Source: Bacteroidetes bacterium UBA4414
GTDB taxonomy: Bacteria > Bacteroidota > Bacteroidia > Chitinophagales > Chitinophagaceae
NCBI GenBank assembly: GCA_002389765.1
Contig: DGQM01000023.1
Location: 49,904-113,903 of the forward strand
Direction of reading: 5' to 3'
DNA: 64,000 bases
Shown here one piece after another: positions 19,567-29,277 of the stretch; within the stretch, counting starts at the first letter, position 1, and each line of letters starts with the position of its first letter. The position numbers and the translations under genes were made by a program. The notes under the pieces were generated by a model. That model was not told the DNA's origin, did not search any database, and worked only from the letters and a program-made list of their open reading frames with translations.

Positions 19567-21462
19567 ATGCGCCTTCGCTACGCGTTCATATTCATCTACC
19601 TGCTGTTTTGTGCCACTGCCGTAGCACAGCAAAATGCCGCACCCGGCAAAAGCTATCTAAAGGCATTGGAATACATGGCTAAGAAAGATAAGGCCAAAGC
19701 CTACGAAACCATGCAGGCTGCCTTGCGCGAAGAGCCATCAAACCCCGATGTATATAGCATGTTGGGGCAATGGTATTTCAAAGACCATCGTTTTAAAGAA
19801 GCGACAGATATTTTCATCAAAGCATCGCAAAGCTGCCAAAACGGTGCAAAAGCTTTTGCACTACCATTGGCAAAAAGCCTGCTGCATAGCTACAGCCCCG
19901 ACCAAGCACTACAGTTGGTAGCCGCTTACGGTACCATGCGCGAGAAAAGCCAATGGGTGCTATTGAGAGAGCAGGCATACTACATGAAGCAGGCACTTGC
20001 TCGCCCCATTACTGATACTATATTCAACATGGGCCTCCGTGTCAATAGCCCTGATGCAGAAACATTCCCCTACATCACTGCCGATACGCAAAACCTGTTT
20101 TTCACACGCAGGGTAAACGGCATGGACGAAGATTTTTATACCGCACATATTGATAGCTGTGGTGGCTGGTTTAAGGCACGCAACATGGGGAGCCCACCCA
20201 ATTCAAAACACCCGGAGTCTGCACAGAGCATTTCGGGCGACGGCCACTACCTGTTTTTTATGAAGTGCGAAAACCGCAGCGAAACAGGCTGGGATCAGGG
20301 TGGTTGCGATTTGTTTATGGCCTATACGGCAGATAGTGTATGGAGCGTACCCGAAAACTTCGGCGGTACCATCAACACACCTGCGTATGAAGGTATGCCT
20401 TGCCTTTCGCCCGATAACAGGCAATTGTATTTTGTAAGCAATCGCGAAGGTGGCTATGGCGGGTTGGATATCTGGATGAGCGAATTTAAAGACGGCCTGT
20501 GGCAAGCACCACGCAATCTGGGCCCGCAAATCAATACGGCTTACGATGAAACTGCTCCTTTCATTCATGTAGATAACAACACACTCTATTATGTAAGCAA
20601 TGGCCTCCCCGGCCTTGGCGGACAAGACATCTACTACAGCCGCAGGGATAATGATACTACATGGGGCAAACCGCAGAACATGGGCTATCCTGTCAACACA
20701 GCTTATGATGAGAATAGCATCAACCTGAGCTTTGATGGCTCACGTGCTTTCTTTGCATCAGACAGAGACAGTGCGGCAGGCAACTTCGACCTGTACGAAA
20801 TGCAAATGCCACAGGAAGCAAAACCTATTGCTGTAGCATTGATAAAAGGCTACACTTACGATAGCCTTGACCATGAAAGGTTGAATATGACAAGCATCTA
20901 CATCAACGACCCAAAAACGGGCGAGCCGATGTATCACTACACATCCAACCGTGGCGATGGCTCTTATATGATGACGCTGCCTGCGGGTTATGTATACACC
21001 TATTCTGCCGACCGTATCGGCTATTCTGCCATTACAGGTACTATAGACCTTACAGGTAAAAAGAATACTGAAGTACTGCATTACAGCATCCCGTTGCTTC
21101 CTAACGACTATGTAAAACCTGTGTACGATAGCACGATAGCCATTGTCGCTTTCCCTATTAACAGCAAGGCTATAACAGATACAGGAAAAGCTATCTTGCA
21201 GGCCGCCATTACTCCGTGGTTGGGAGAAAAAGGAATCACTTTCCTCATCAATGGCTATACAGACAATTCGGGTAATCCTATGCTGAATGAAGAGCTTTCT
21301 TACCTGCGTGCCAACCTTGTAAGAGATGCCGTTAGCGAAATGGGCATAGACCCGACCAATATTGAAGCCAAAGGCTGGGGCGAAGCCAATCCCATAGCAC
21401 CCAACGATTCGGACGAGAACAAAAACCTTAACCGCCGTGTCGAGGTCATCATCAGGCGATAA
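19567..21462 (+). CDS. porE: PorE-like T9SS protein: TPR, WD40-like propeller, CRD and OmpA domains
   Basis: The product is 631 residues from ATG 19567 (644 if ATG 19528 is used). In order it has a signal peptide ending near ATAVAQ, a TPR-like region (about 15-110), PD40/WD40-like repeats (about 140-400, with repeats such as MPCLSPDNRQLYFVSNR and INLSFDGSRAFFASDRD), a carboxypeptidase-regulatory-like domain (about 410-490, KGYTYDSLDHERL) and a C-terminal OmpA peptidoglycan-binding domain (INGYTDNSGNPMLNEELSY ... NRRVEVII). This is the PorE domain order. PorE is a periplasmic component that links the T9SS to peptidoglycan. The name is assigned by architecture; paralogues with the same plan exist, so the identity is probable. 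Confidence 0.78.
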   Translation: MRLRYAFIFIYLLFCATAVAQQNAAPGKSYLKALEYMAKKDKAKAYETMQAALREEPSNPDVYSMLGQWYFKDHRFKEATDIFIKASQSCQNGAKAFALPLAKSLLHSYSPDQALQLVAAYGTMREKSQWVLLREQAYYMKQALARPITDTIFNMGLRVNSPDAETFPYITADTQNLFFTRRVNGMDEDFYTAHIDSCGGWFKARNMGSPPNSKHPESAQSISGDGHYLFFMKCENRSETGWDQGGCDLFMAYTADSVWSVPENFGGTINTPAYEGMPCLSPDNRQLYFVSNREGGYGGLDIWMSEFKDGLWQAPRNLGPQINTAYDETAPFIHVDNNTLYYVSNGLPGLGGQDIYYSRRDNDTTWGKPQNMGYPVNTAYDENSINLSFDGSRAFFASDRDSAAGNFDLYEMQMPQEAKPIAVALIKGYTYDSLDHERLNMTSIYINDPKTGEPMYHYTSNRGDGSYMMTLPAGYVYTYSADRIGYSAITGTIDLTGKKNTEVLHYSIPLLPNDYVKPVYDSTIAIVAFPINSKAITDTGKAILQAAITPWLGEKGITFLINGYTDNSGNPMLNEELSYLRANLVRDAVSEMGIDPTNIEAKGWGEANPIAPNDSDENKNLNRRVEVIIRR

Positions 21463-21560
21463 CACATCGCGAATTATTGTTTATTAACATAATTTATATA
21501 CTGCTGTAGCTTGGTAGTTTTTTTCTACTTTTACCATCAATAAAAGTTTGTAACTACAAT

Positions 21561-22394
21561 ATGGCACACCAACTGCTGAAAGGAAAAAAGGGAATCATCT
21601 TCGGCGCGCTCGATGAACGCTCAATTGCATGGAAAACTGCTATCCGTGCGGTAGAAGAAGGCGCAGAAATCGTACTGACAAATGCACCTATCGCATTGCG
21701 TATGGGCAAAATCAACGAACTGGCAAAGCTTTGCAACGATGCCCCTGTTATTCCTGCAGATGCTACCAGCGTAGCAGACCTCGAAAGCCTGCTGCAAAAA
21801 AGCATGGAGCACTTCGGTGGTAAAATGGATTTCATTCTGCACTCAATAGGTATGTCACCAAACGTACGCAAGGCAATACCTTATACAGATACCAACTACG
21901 ACAACTTCCTGAAGACGCTTGACATATCTGCATTGTCGCTGCACAAAGTGCTGCAATCTTCTATGAAGCTGGATGCACTGAACGAATGGTCTTCTGTAGT
22001 AGCACTTACCTATATTGCTGCACAGCGCACATTCCCCGGCTATAACGATATGGCTGAGGCAAAAGCACTGATGGAAAGCATCGCTCGCAGCTTTGGCTAC
22101 CACTATGGCTTTGCGAAGAAAGTACGTGTGAATACTATTTCTCAATCTCCTACTATTACAACTGCGGGTTCAGGCGTATCAGGTTTTGATGCGTTCTTTA
22201 CCTATGCAGATAAAATGTCGCCACTGGGTAATGCTACCGCAGAACAATGCGCAGACTACTGTCTCACAATGTTCAGCGACTATACCAAGATGGTAACGAT
22301 GCAAAACCTCTTCCACGATGGTGGCTTCTCTAACACGGGTGTTAGCCAGAGCATCATCGAAGAAATGGAAAAAGCAGCGCAGGCAAACGGATAA
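21561..22394 (+). CDS. fabI: Enoyl-[acyl-carrier-protein] reductase (NADH), FabI
   Basis: The 277-residue short-chain-dehydrogenase-type enzyme carries out the last reduction of each fatty acid elongation cycle. The family-specific spacing is intact: Y151, Y161 and K168 match E. coli Y146, Y156 and K163. The cofactor loop GALDERSIAW sits where GVASKLSIA occurs in E. coli, and FILHSIGMSP matches the SIGFAP region. The usual AGP motif is replaced by SQSPTITTAGSG. A possible promoter box TACTTTTA is at 21526-21533. porQ follows 41 nt later. The other fatty acid genes, acpP and fabF, are 19 kb away. Confidence 0.93.
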   Translation: MAHQLLKGKKGIIFGALDERSIAWKTAIRAVEEGAEIVLTNAPIALRMGKINELAKLCNDAPVIPADATSVADLESLLQKSMEHFGGKMDFILHSIGMSPNVRKAIPYTDTNYDNFLKTLDISALSLHKVLQSSMKLDALNEWSSVVALTYIAAQRTFPGYNDMAEAKALMESIARSFGYHYGFAKKVRVNTISQSPTITTAGSGVSGFDAFFTYADKMSPLGNATAEQCADYCLTMFSDYTKMVTMQNLFHDGGFSNTGVSQSIIEEMEKAAQANG

Positions 22395-22435
22395 TATCAT
22401 TTTCTCTATATAGTAAACAGCAATAATTCCCTGTC

Positions 22436-23560
22436 ATGATACGTTTAAGGCATATGCAATGGACTAAATGGAGCGGCTTATTGCTGTTTACTTTATCTAC
22501 TTTCTTTACACAGGCACAGGTTACGGGTGGCCGCTACGCAATGGAATTTCTCAGGCTGCCCAATGCGCCACATATCAGTGCGTTGGGTGGCATCAACGTA
22601 GCCAATCCCGATCAGGATATATCTTTCGTAGGTCAAAACCCTGCATTGATGCGTCCGGGATTGCACAACCAATTAGGGCTTAACCAGAATTTCTACTATT
22701 CAAGTATTGGTGTTTCTAATCTGCTCTATGGCTATCACCTACCGAAGATTAATACTTCTTTTGCTTTAGGTGTGCAGTATATCAACTACGGTACGTTGAC
22801 AGAAACTGATAACATCGGTAATGTCTATGGCACTTATCGCGCAAACGATTATAACATCAACCTGACAGCAAGCCGTCAATACGGCCAGCACTGGCGTTAC
22901 GGCGCAACGCTGAAATGGGCGCATTCTAAACTGTATACAAATACTGCATCTGCTGTACTTGCAGATGTAGGTGTAAACTATTACGACACCGCAAGCCTTT
23001 GGGATATTGGCATTGTTGCCAAAAATATTGGCTTTATGGTAGATAGGTATACTACTACCAACAGTGCTGAACCGCTACCACTTGATGTACAGATAGGCAT
23101 ATCTAAGCGCTTCAAACACATGCCGCTACGCCTGATGGCAAACATGCATCACCTGTATGAGTGGGATATTCGTTATGACAACCCTGCAGATGCACAAACA
23201 AACCTATTGGGCGGTACTGATACAACTACTGCTACCAAAAAATACTTTGGTGAAAAGCTGATGCGCCACTTCATATTTGCCGCAGAGCTTACATTGGCAA
23301 AACGGCTTACAGTTACTGCCGCATACAACTACCTACGCCGCAGTGAAATGCTGGTGAAAGATAAACCGGCCCTTGCGGGCTTCTCATTCGGTGCAGGTTT
23401 ATACCTTAATAAGTTTCAGGTACACTACGCACGTTCATACTACAGCCTTGCAGGTGCATACAATGAGATTGGCCTCAACATGCAGTTGAACCAATTATTC
23501 GGCATTGGTAAGTTTGGCAACAAAGTAGGTTGGAAAGATACTTATACCGACTGGCAGTAA
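22436..23560 (+). CDS. porQ: T9SS outer membrane protein PorQ
   Basis: The 374-residue protein has a signal peptide ending near FFTQAQ followed by a barrel-type sequence. The N-terminal family pattern is clear: YAMEFLRLPNAPHISALGG, INVANPDQDISFVGQNPALM. The C-terminus keeps a glycine/aromatic alternating pattern. PorQ works with PorU, PorV and PorZ in the surface attachment complex that cleaves sorting domains and links cargo to lipopolysaccharide. ATG at 22454 is an alternative start. It lies 41 nt after fabI and ends 2 nt before the convergent terC stop, with no obvious terminator between. Confidence 0.88.
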   Translation: MIRLRHMQWTKWSGLLLFTLSTFFTQAQVTGGRYAMEFLRLPNAPHISALGGINVANPDQDISFVGQNPALMRPGLHNQLGLNQNFYYSSIGVSNLLYGYHLPKINTSFALGVQYINYGTLTETDNIGNVYGTYRANDYNINLTASRQYGQHWRYGATLKWAHSKLYTNTASAVLADVGVNYYDTASLWDIGIVAKNIGFMVDRYTTTNSAEPLPLDVQIGISKRFKHMPLRLMANMHHLYEWDIRYDNPADAQTNLLGGTDTTTATKKYFGEKLMRHFIFAAELTLAKRLTVTAAYNYLRRSEMLVKDKPALAGFSFGAGLYLNKFQVHYARSYYSLAGAYNEIGLNMQLNQLFGIGKFGNKVGWKDTYTDWQ

Positions 23561-23562
23561 TC

Positions 23563-24420
23563 TTATTGCTCCTCTCTCTTATGCTTAGGGAAATTGAATA
23601 ATATCGAACCCAATACAGGGACGATGAAAATAGCTATGCTGGTAAACGATGTAATAATATCGCCCCAGATAACAGGATGCTCCCCAAGCGGCAAATGCTT
23701 TCCTTGCGATTCTAAGCACGATTGCGGACCTTCCAGAAACTGAGCAAATGGTGAACATGGATTGAAGTGTGCTACCAGCGAAAGCGTCAATTTCGTACCG
23801 AGCAAGCCAATAACGATATAGGCGCAGGTATCAAGGAAAGGATATTTCTCCATCAGCTTCACAAAGCCCTGTGCTACAAAACGCATAGCCAATATACCAA
23901 TGAATACACCTACCCATATCAATACTATGTTTTTGGTATAGGCATTTGCTGCTATTACGTTATCAATAGAGAATGCTAAATCCATTAGTTCTACCAATAT
24001 TACTGTAGCCCAAAACGGCCCGAAAGCACCAAGCGTTTTGCGATACAACCAACTCTTGTGGGCATGCTCCAACTCCTGCTGTAGTGTTTCCTCCTCATCA
24101 TCTTTCGATTTCTTTTTGGATACGAAGTGTTTGATGGCCAATATCAGCAGGTAGATACCTCCTACAGGCTTAAACCACCATACCTGTATCAGTAAAGATG
24201 CGAACAGCAAACATATCCCTCGGAAAACATACGCACCAATGATACCATATTTCAACGCTTTTTTGCGTTGATCTTTTGGCAGGTCTAATACCATAGTTGC
24301 CAACACAGCGGCATTATCTACAGAAAGCAGACTTTCTATCAGTATCAGGTTTAGCACCACCATCAGCGATGGTACGGGCTTATCAGCTATTTGTTGTAAA
24401 AGATGTAGTATCGAGTCCAT
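23563..24420 (-). CDS. TerC family integral membrane protein
   Basis: The 285-residue protein has seven to eight predicted membrane segments. The two family hallmarks, each with an acidic residue in the membrane, are IESLLSVDNAAVLA (about residues 28-41) and ELMDLAFSIDNVIAAN (about 164-179). Between them is a charged cytoplasmic loop (SKKKSKDDEEETLQQELEHA). TerC proteins are associated with tellurium resistance, and characterised members act in manganese export, including metal loading of secreted enzymes. It is a single gene with its own promoter at 24447-24454. The actual ion is unknown. Confidence 0.88.
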   Translation of the reverse strand: MDSILHLLQQIADKPVPSLMVVLNLILIESLLSVDNAAVLATMVLDLPKDQRKKALKYGIIGAYVFRGICLLFASLLIQVWWFKPVGGIYLLILAIKHFVSKKKSKDDEEETLQQELEHAHKSWLYRKTLGAFGPFWATVILVELMDLAFSIDNVIAANAYTKNIVLIWVGVFIGILAMRFVAQGFVKLMEKYPFLDTCAYIVIGLLGTKLTLSLVAHFNPCSPFAQFLEGPQSCLESQGKHLPLGEHPVIWGDIITSFTSIAIFIVPVLGSILFNFPKHKREEQ

Positions 24421-24446
24421 TACGTTCTTACCAAGGGGTGTCCTTG

Positions 24447-24454
24447 CAAATGTA
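24447..24454 (-). promoter_or_regulatory. -7 promoter box of the terC-like gene
   Basis: Minus-strand TACATTTG followed by CA matches TAnnTTTG exactly. The expected leader is about 20 nt. No -33 TTTG is seen at the expected distance. Confidence 0.55.
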
Positions 24455-24488
24455 GGGGCTAAAGTAATATGTACGCCACATAGCTTTT

Positions 24489-26456
24489 TTAATATTTAAT
24501 AAGGCGGGTATGTACAGCACGGATACCTTTTTTGCTTACAGATAGCGTATAGCTTCCCGGTGCTAACTCTTTTGCGGGAACTATCACCTCACCATCAGCC
24601 GTTTGTTGCCACAAAACCTTGCCTGCCATATCTATCAATATACACTGCGCCCCTTGGGGGATGCCTTTTACCAGCCAGTTGTCGTTGGCAGGGTTTGGCT
24701 GCACCATAAATTCATCCAGTGCAACACCCGCCACATGCAGTATCGCATCGTCCTTTTGTACAAGGCCACCTGCATTCAGTATGTGGTCGTCCGGGTCTAT
24801 CTGTATATTGGTTACTTCATCAGTACATGTTGTTACAAATGTTTGCGTATTCGCATTGTTATACAGCTTTATGATTTTAGCACCATTGTTTGTAATGAGT
24901 TTTATCTCAATCGGCATATGGAAACATGGTACCGATGATGCCTTGGTAGTGGTTTGTTTTATTTGTATTACAAGCTTGCTACCCTGTTGTGCCCATCTTG
25001 CACTGTAAGAAGGATACCCCTCGCCATATATCCATTGATTGAAGAAAGTATCAAGGCTTGTCCCATATTCAGTTTCCATAGCCTGCTGCAGATCTTTTGT
25101 GTAGGCTGCACCATTATAAAACTGCTGTCTGTACCTGCGCAGCCCTTTGAAGAAAAGACTATCCTGTGGCGCCAGATAACGCAGCATATGTGTTACTGAC
25201 GCACCTTTTTTATAGGTAAGTGCACCATCAAATATGCGCCACACTTGCGTGGTATCATCTACATATACACTACCGCTCCCAACCCTGGCTTGGTTCATCA
25301 CCATGGTACGATATGCTTTTTGTGCAGTCGCACCCCTGAATTTTTCTACAAACAACTGCTCACAATAAGATGTAATACCTTCACTCAACCACACATCCCT
25401 CCAGCTTGCAAAACTCACATTATTGCCCCACCATTGGTGTCCCAGTTCGTGAGCAATAAGCGCTACGTCGGTATATGCTATTGTACCCATTGTGGTCATG
25501 GTCTGGTGTTCCATCCCACCACTTAGCGGGCTCATACAGTGCCCATACTTTTCATCGTCAAAAGCATATCTGCCAAATATATTGGAGAAGTGGTCTACTA
25601 TCAGCCCCGTACTATCCAGTGCTGTTTTTGCTGTTGGTGTGAGATGTCCCGGAGTATTGTATACATAGTTTTGTATCAGCATAGAGTCGTTGCTGCCATC
25701 TGTGTAATGCATGTAGTAACTATACTCGTTATATGGAGCCACTGCTACTGAAATAAGGTAGTATTCTATCGGGTGTTTTGTCTTCCATTCATAGCGTTTT
25801 TTATTACCCGGAAGCGATACTGTATTTTTCAACAAACCATTGCTGCCTACTTTCAGTGTGTCGTCTACCGTCACCCACATGTCTACACTATCTATCTTAT
25901 CTTGCAGACTTTGCTTAGCAGGCCACCAATCATCTGCAAACAAATCATCACTGATAGAATACATCAGTTTAAAACCATTTTCAGTAACAGGATGTAAGCC
26001 TGCACTAAAAAACTGCCCGTTCCCCGCTGTTGCAGCACCATGATAAAACACCTGTGCAGTAAACACAGTATTTTGAGCGAGGGCAGATGATAATGTCACC
26101 TTCCTGACTGCACCTGTAGATGCAACAGGCATCAACGTACCATTCAGCTTGAATGAATCTATTGTTATGGCAGCGTCCAGTTCAAAAGCATAAACCGGCA
26201 TCGTTGTAGCCGTTACCTGTGCCGTAGTAGTTACGTCCCCACTGACGGTGGTAGATGTATTAGTAAGCGCGAGATTAAATTTCAGATGCTTTACATCATA
26301 ATCATTCTCCTCGCTGGCAGCTACTGTTGTTTTGGCAGCTGCGCCACCGCCGGCAATGCGATGTTCTGCACAGGTACTTCCTGCATCCTGTTTATGTGCA
26401 TATGTTAGCGTGCCCGCACATACCATCACCAACACTGTTATGTATTTGTAAAGCAT
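24489..26456 (-). CDS. Secreted M1 family metallopeptidase with T9SS type A domain (copy 2 of tandem pair)
   Basis: The 655-residue protein has a signal peptide (cleavage near LTYA), an M1 N-terminal beta domain, and a gluzincin active site H336-E-L-G-H340 with the third zinc ligand E359 in WLSEG, which is the HExxH-x18-E spacing. MSPLSGGMEHQT matches the M1 exopeptidase GxMEN-type segment with H in place of N. The last about 75 residues are a type A sorting domain (VQPNPANDNWLV ... GSYTLSV). It lies one base downstream of a paralogue with the same architecture and must be co-transcribed. It probably digests peptides at the cell surface or outside the cell. Confidence 0.9.
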   Translation of the reverse strand: MLYKYITVLVMVCAGTLTYAHKQDAGSTCAEHRIAGGGAAAKTTVAASEENDYDVKHLKFNLALTNTSTTVSGDVTTTAQVTATTMPVYAFELDAAITIDSFKLNGTLMPVASTGAVRKVTLSSALAQNTVFTAQVFYHGAATAGNGQFFSAGLHPVTENGFKLMYSISDDLFADDWWPAKQSLQDKIDSVDMWVTVDDTLKVGSNGLLKNTVSLPGNKKRYEWKTKHPIEYYLISVAVAPYNEYSYYMHYTDGSNDSMLIQNYVYNTPGHLTPTAKTALDSTGLIVDHFSNIFGRYAFDDEKYGHCMSPLSGGMEHQTMTTMGTIAYTDVALIAHELGHQWWGNNVSFASWRDVWLSEGITSYCEQLFVEKFRGATAQKAYRTMVMNQARVGSGSVYVDDTTQVWRIFDGALTYKKGASVTHMLRYLAPQDSLFFKGLRRYRQQFYNGAAYTKDLQQAMETEYGTSLDTFFNQWIYGEGYPSYSARWAQQGSKLVIQIKQTTTKASSVPCFHMPIEIKLITNNGAKIIKLYNNANTQTFVTTCTDEVTNIQIDPDDHILNAGGLVQKDDAILHVAGVALDEFMVQPNPANDNWLVKGIPQGAQCILIDMAGKVLWQQTADGEVIVPAKELAPGSYTLSVSKKGIRAVHTRLIKY

Positions 26457-26457
26457 A

Positions 26458-28413
26458 CTATTGTTTAATAAGTTTTAAACCCGCAATCTTGTCTTTCCCA
26501 TTTCTTACCTGCAGCATGTAGGTACCTTTTGCAAGCATACTACCATCTATTGTAAATGGCATATTACTACCTGCCATACCACTTAGCACTACACGCCCCG
26601 CAATATCCGCTACATATACAGATGCACCTTTCGGCACTCCTACCACAACCCACTTATCTGCCGTAGGATTCGGGAATACAATTACGTCTTTTGAAATTAA
26701 TGTATTTGCACCTAATTCAGGTGTTTTATCTATCCTATCTACCAGATTCAGAATACTATTTTTCGGGTCTACAATTATTGCTTTTACAGGCTTGCCCCAA
26801 CCAAATTTGTAGTCTTGTATTGTAGTATTATTGAACACCCTAACAGTAGTATCCACACCATCGCCAATAAGTTTTATATCTACCGATGTAGTAAACAGAC
26901 TTACAGATGCAGGATGTGTAGCGCGTTGTTTCAATCGCAGAAATACTGCATCCCCCAGCTGATTCCATTCAACTGCGTATGCAGGTGCACCTTGCTTATA
27001 TATCCATTGGTCTATGAAATAAGTCCAGTCTTTTTTAGTAACGGTATTCAGCACTTGCAGAAACTCGTTCGTGATGGCTGTTTTGTTTGCATATGTCTTC
27101 TGATATGTTTTCAACACAGCAAAAAATAAACTGTCATTCGCTATCTCGTACCGCAGCATGTGCAGCACTGCCGCAGGTTTGTTGTAAGACAAGCGTCCGC
27201 TGAATATCCTGTCTACATTCGTAGTGTCATCTCCATACACAGTACCATTTCCATCTTCTTTATCCAACACATTGCTATGAAAACTATTCATACGTGCATC
27301 TGCTACTTGTTGCCCTCTGTAGCGCTCATAAAAAAGATATTCTGCGTACGATGCAAAACCTTCATTCAGCCAAATATCTCGCCATGTGCCACAGGTTACA
27401 TTATCTCCAAACCATTGGTGTGCCAGTTCATGCGCAATCAACCCCGGGCCTGCATTGCCACAGGTACTCATTGTTTGGTGTTCCATACCCCCAAACAGCG
27501 GTGCTATACAATGCCCGTACTTCTCTTTATAGAAAGGATATATACCAAATACTTCAGAAAAGTATTGCAGCATTTGCACGGTGCTATCAAGCCCTGCTTT
27601 GTACAATGTCATTGCATCGGGTATATCGTAAATAAAGTTCTGCACTTGCATACTGTCTGCAACACCGGGCAATGCTACTTTGTAGCTGTAGTCCTTATAC
27701 TTAGCTACCGCCGCACTAAGCAGATAGTAAGCAATGGGATATTGCGTATGCCATTCGTAGCGCAGCATACCTCCGGGCATTGGGGTTATTTTTTTCAGCA
27801 ATCCGTTGCTACCTGCTTTGGTGCTATCGGGCACAGTAAGCCATATAGCGGCACTATCTATTTTGTCTTGCAGGCTTTGTTTGCAGGGCCACCAGTCTAT
27901 GCTCATATACGGCTCGCTAAGGGTATATGTCACGTTGATGCCTGCCGGGTCTGCTTTATACTGATTTAACCCGAGACGGGTGAAAAAACCATTCCCTTTT
28001 TCGGGTGTACCATGATAATATACCTGTGCAGTAAACATATCATTCTGCACAAATAAGGGTGAAAGTTGTATTCTCCGCAAATCACCTTTGGATATTATTG
28101 TTTGTGCAATACCATTTATAAAAACAGAATCGATCGTCAAGGCTTGCGACAATTCAAAAACATAGGCGTCCATAACATTCGCTGTTACCATTGCTTTTGT
28201 TGTTGCACTACCGCTTATGTTTACCCCTGTATCATTCATCACCAAATCCAGCTTCACGTATTTTACATCATAATATTCCTCCTCCGGTACCAGTACTGTT
28301 GCTTTGTTAAATGCTTGGTTTACAGCAGACTTGTAATGGCTACAGCTTATTTCCTGCCCGTACACCTGTACAGTCATTAATATGCAAAACAATAGCCAAA
28401 CTCGGTAAATCAT
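26458..28413 (-). CDS. Secreted M1 family metallopeptidase with T9SS type A domain (copy 1 of tandem pair)
   Basis: The 651-residue protein is a paralogue of the next gene. It has a signal peptide ending near VYGQ and a zinc site H328-E-L-A-H332 with E351 in WLNEG, preceded by APLFGGMEHQT. The C-terminus is a type A sorting domain (VFPNPTADKWVV ... GTYMLQV). The two copies match over their full length in domain order but have clearly diverged, so the duplication is not recent. The stop of this gene is 1 nt from the ATG of copy 2. No strong promoter box was found in the 108 nt upstream. Confidence 0.9.
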   Translation of the reverse strand: MIYRVWLLFCILMTVQVYGQEISCSHYKSAVNQAFNKATVLVPEEEYYDVKYVKLDLVMNDTGVNISGSATTKAMVTANVMDAYVFELSQALTIDSVFINGIAQTIISKGDLRRIQLSPLFVQNDMFTAQVYYHGTPEKGNGFFTRLGLNQYKADPAGINVTYTLSEPYMSIDWWPCKQSLQDKIDSAAIWLTVPDSTKAGSNGLLKKITPMPGGMLRYEWHTQYPIAYYLLSAAVAKYKDYSYKVALPGVADSMQVQNFIYDIPDAMTLYKAGLDSTVQMLQYFSEVFGIYPFYKEKYGHCIAPLFGGMEHQTMSTCGNAGPGLIAHELAHQWFGDNVTCGTWRDIWLNEGFASYAEYLFYERYRGQQVADARMNSFHSNVLDKEDGNGTVYGDDTTNVDRIFSGRLSYNKPAAVLHMLRYEIANDSLFFAVLKTYQKTYANKTAITNEFLQVLNTVTKKDWTYFIDQWIYKQGAPAYAVEWNQLGDAVFLRLKQRATHPASVSLFTTSVDIKLIGDGVDTTVRVFNNTTIQDYKFGWGKPVKAIIVDPKNSILNLVDRIDKTPELGANTLISKDVIVFPNPTADKWVVVGVPKGASVYVADIAGRVVLSGMAGSNMPFTIDGSMLAKGTYMLQVRNGKDKIAGLKLIKQ

Positions 28414-28530
28414 CTATCTGTTTACTTGAACACTTAAAGTTAGCCATTCGGTGCGGAAATCCCCCTAAACGGGTTAGCAGGCAAACGTCACACGCAAGTA
28501 ATTATATTATAACATCATTTCTTGCAGGAT

Positions 28531-28779
28531 ATGAAGAGCATTGTTTTAAAACATTCAAGATTTATAGCGCAGTCGCTGCTATGGTCTTTGCTGCTATACA
28601 TAACCACCATATTGATATTGGACTGGGAAGATGTGAAACGCGGATATAAAGACGGTGCACAGGCAGTACGTATCAGTACACAAGAACCGCCCGCTGTTGC
28701 CAAACACATCACATACAAGAGCAATATAGGTGTACTAAAAGCAATATGGCTGCACCTTGTCAGGAGCAGCCATAGCTAA
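28531..28779 (+). CDS. Small membrane-anchored hypothetical protein
   Basis: The 82-residue product has a basic N-terminus, one hydrophobic helix (about residues 13-34, LLWSLLLYITTILIL) and then DWEDVKRGYKDGAQAVR, a phrase of the kind found in many small Bacteroidota proteins that end a membrane anchor with D-W-x-x-x-K-x-G. The frame can be opened at a TTG (28522), but ATG 28531 is preferred. It converges on the XRE regulator gene with a 19-nt gap. The function is unknown. Confidence 0.6.
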   Translation: MKSIVLKHSRFIAQSLLWSLLLYITTILILDWEDVKRGYKDGAQAVRISTQEPPAVAKHITYKSNIGVLKAIWLHLVRSSHS

Positions 28780-28798
28780 ACATCTCAAAATCAAAATA

Positions 28799-29128
28799 TT
28801 ATGCTGCGGTTTCCGCATGTTCTATCAATTGCTTGTGCTCTTCGCTAACAATTTGCAGCGCTAGGTTCTTGATAGACGGGAAAAGCATCTCGTACACTTC
28901 CTTTCGGCTATCAGGCACATCTGTGTCTTGCATTCCTAATATGTAAATGATTGATTCAGGCACATCTAACACTTCGCACACCTTCTTTATGGTGCGTGTG
29001 CTCGGGCGTTTTACACCGTTTTCAATCTGCGACAGCGACGTTTGCGAGATATTGCATTTATCTGCCAACTCATACTGAGTTATGTCCAGCTGTCTCCTTA
29101 TCGACCTGATTGCTAATCCAATATTCAT
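28799..29128 (-). CDS. XRE family transcriptional regulator
   Basis: The 109-residue protein has an N-terminal Cro/C1-type helix-turn-helix (residues about 3-58: IGLAIRSIRRQLDITQYELAD, CNISQTSLSQIENGVKRPS) and a C-terminal tail of about 45 residues with no recognised domain. The frame opens 15 codons upstream, but ATG 29128 puts the HTH at the very N-terminus as in relatives. A 9-bp dyad lies 11 nt upstream of the start and could be an autoregulatory operator. A related XRE protein starts at the right edge of the window. Confidence 0.82.
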   Translation of the reverse strand: MNIGLAIRSIRRQLDITQYELADKCNISQTSLSQIENGVKRPSTRTIKKVCEVLDVPESIIYILGMQDTDVPDSRKEVYEMLFPSIKNLALQIVSEEHKQLIEHAETAA

Positions 29129-29138
29129 AGGTTTTTGT

Positions 29139-29175
29139 ATTTGGTTGCTTCTGATAAATAAGACGACAACCAAAT
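29139..29175. promoter_or_regulatory. Candidate operator of the XRE gene
   Basis: ATTTGGTTG (29139-29147) and CAACCAAAT (29167-29175) form a perfect 9-bp inverted repeat with a 19-nt spacer, immediately upstream of the XRE start codon. Such a dyad can arise by chance somewhere in 64 kb; the position is what makes it suggestive. Confidence 0.35.
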
Positions 29176-29277
29176 GAAAAAGGTTGGTAGCATTGCAAAA
29201 AAACTTTAACTCATAGAGAAAGATTATAATCTCTATACCCTGCTATGATAATATTGAATGTGTAAAATACAATCACT

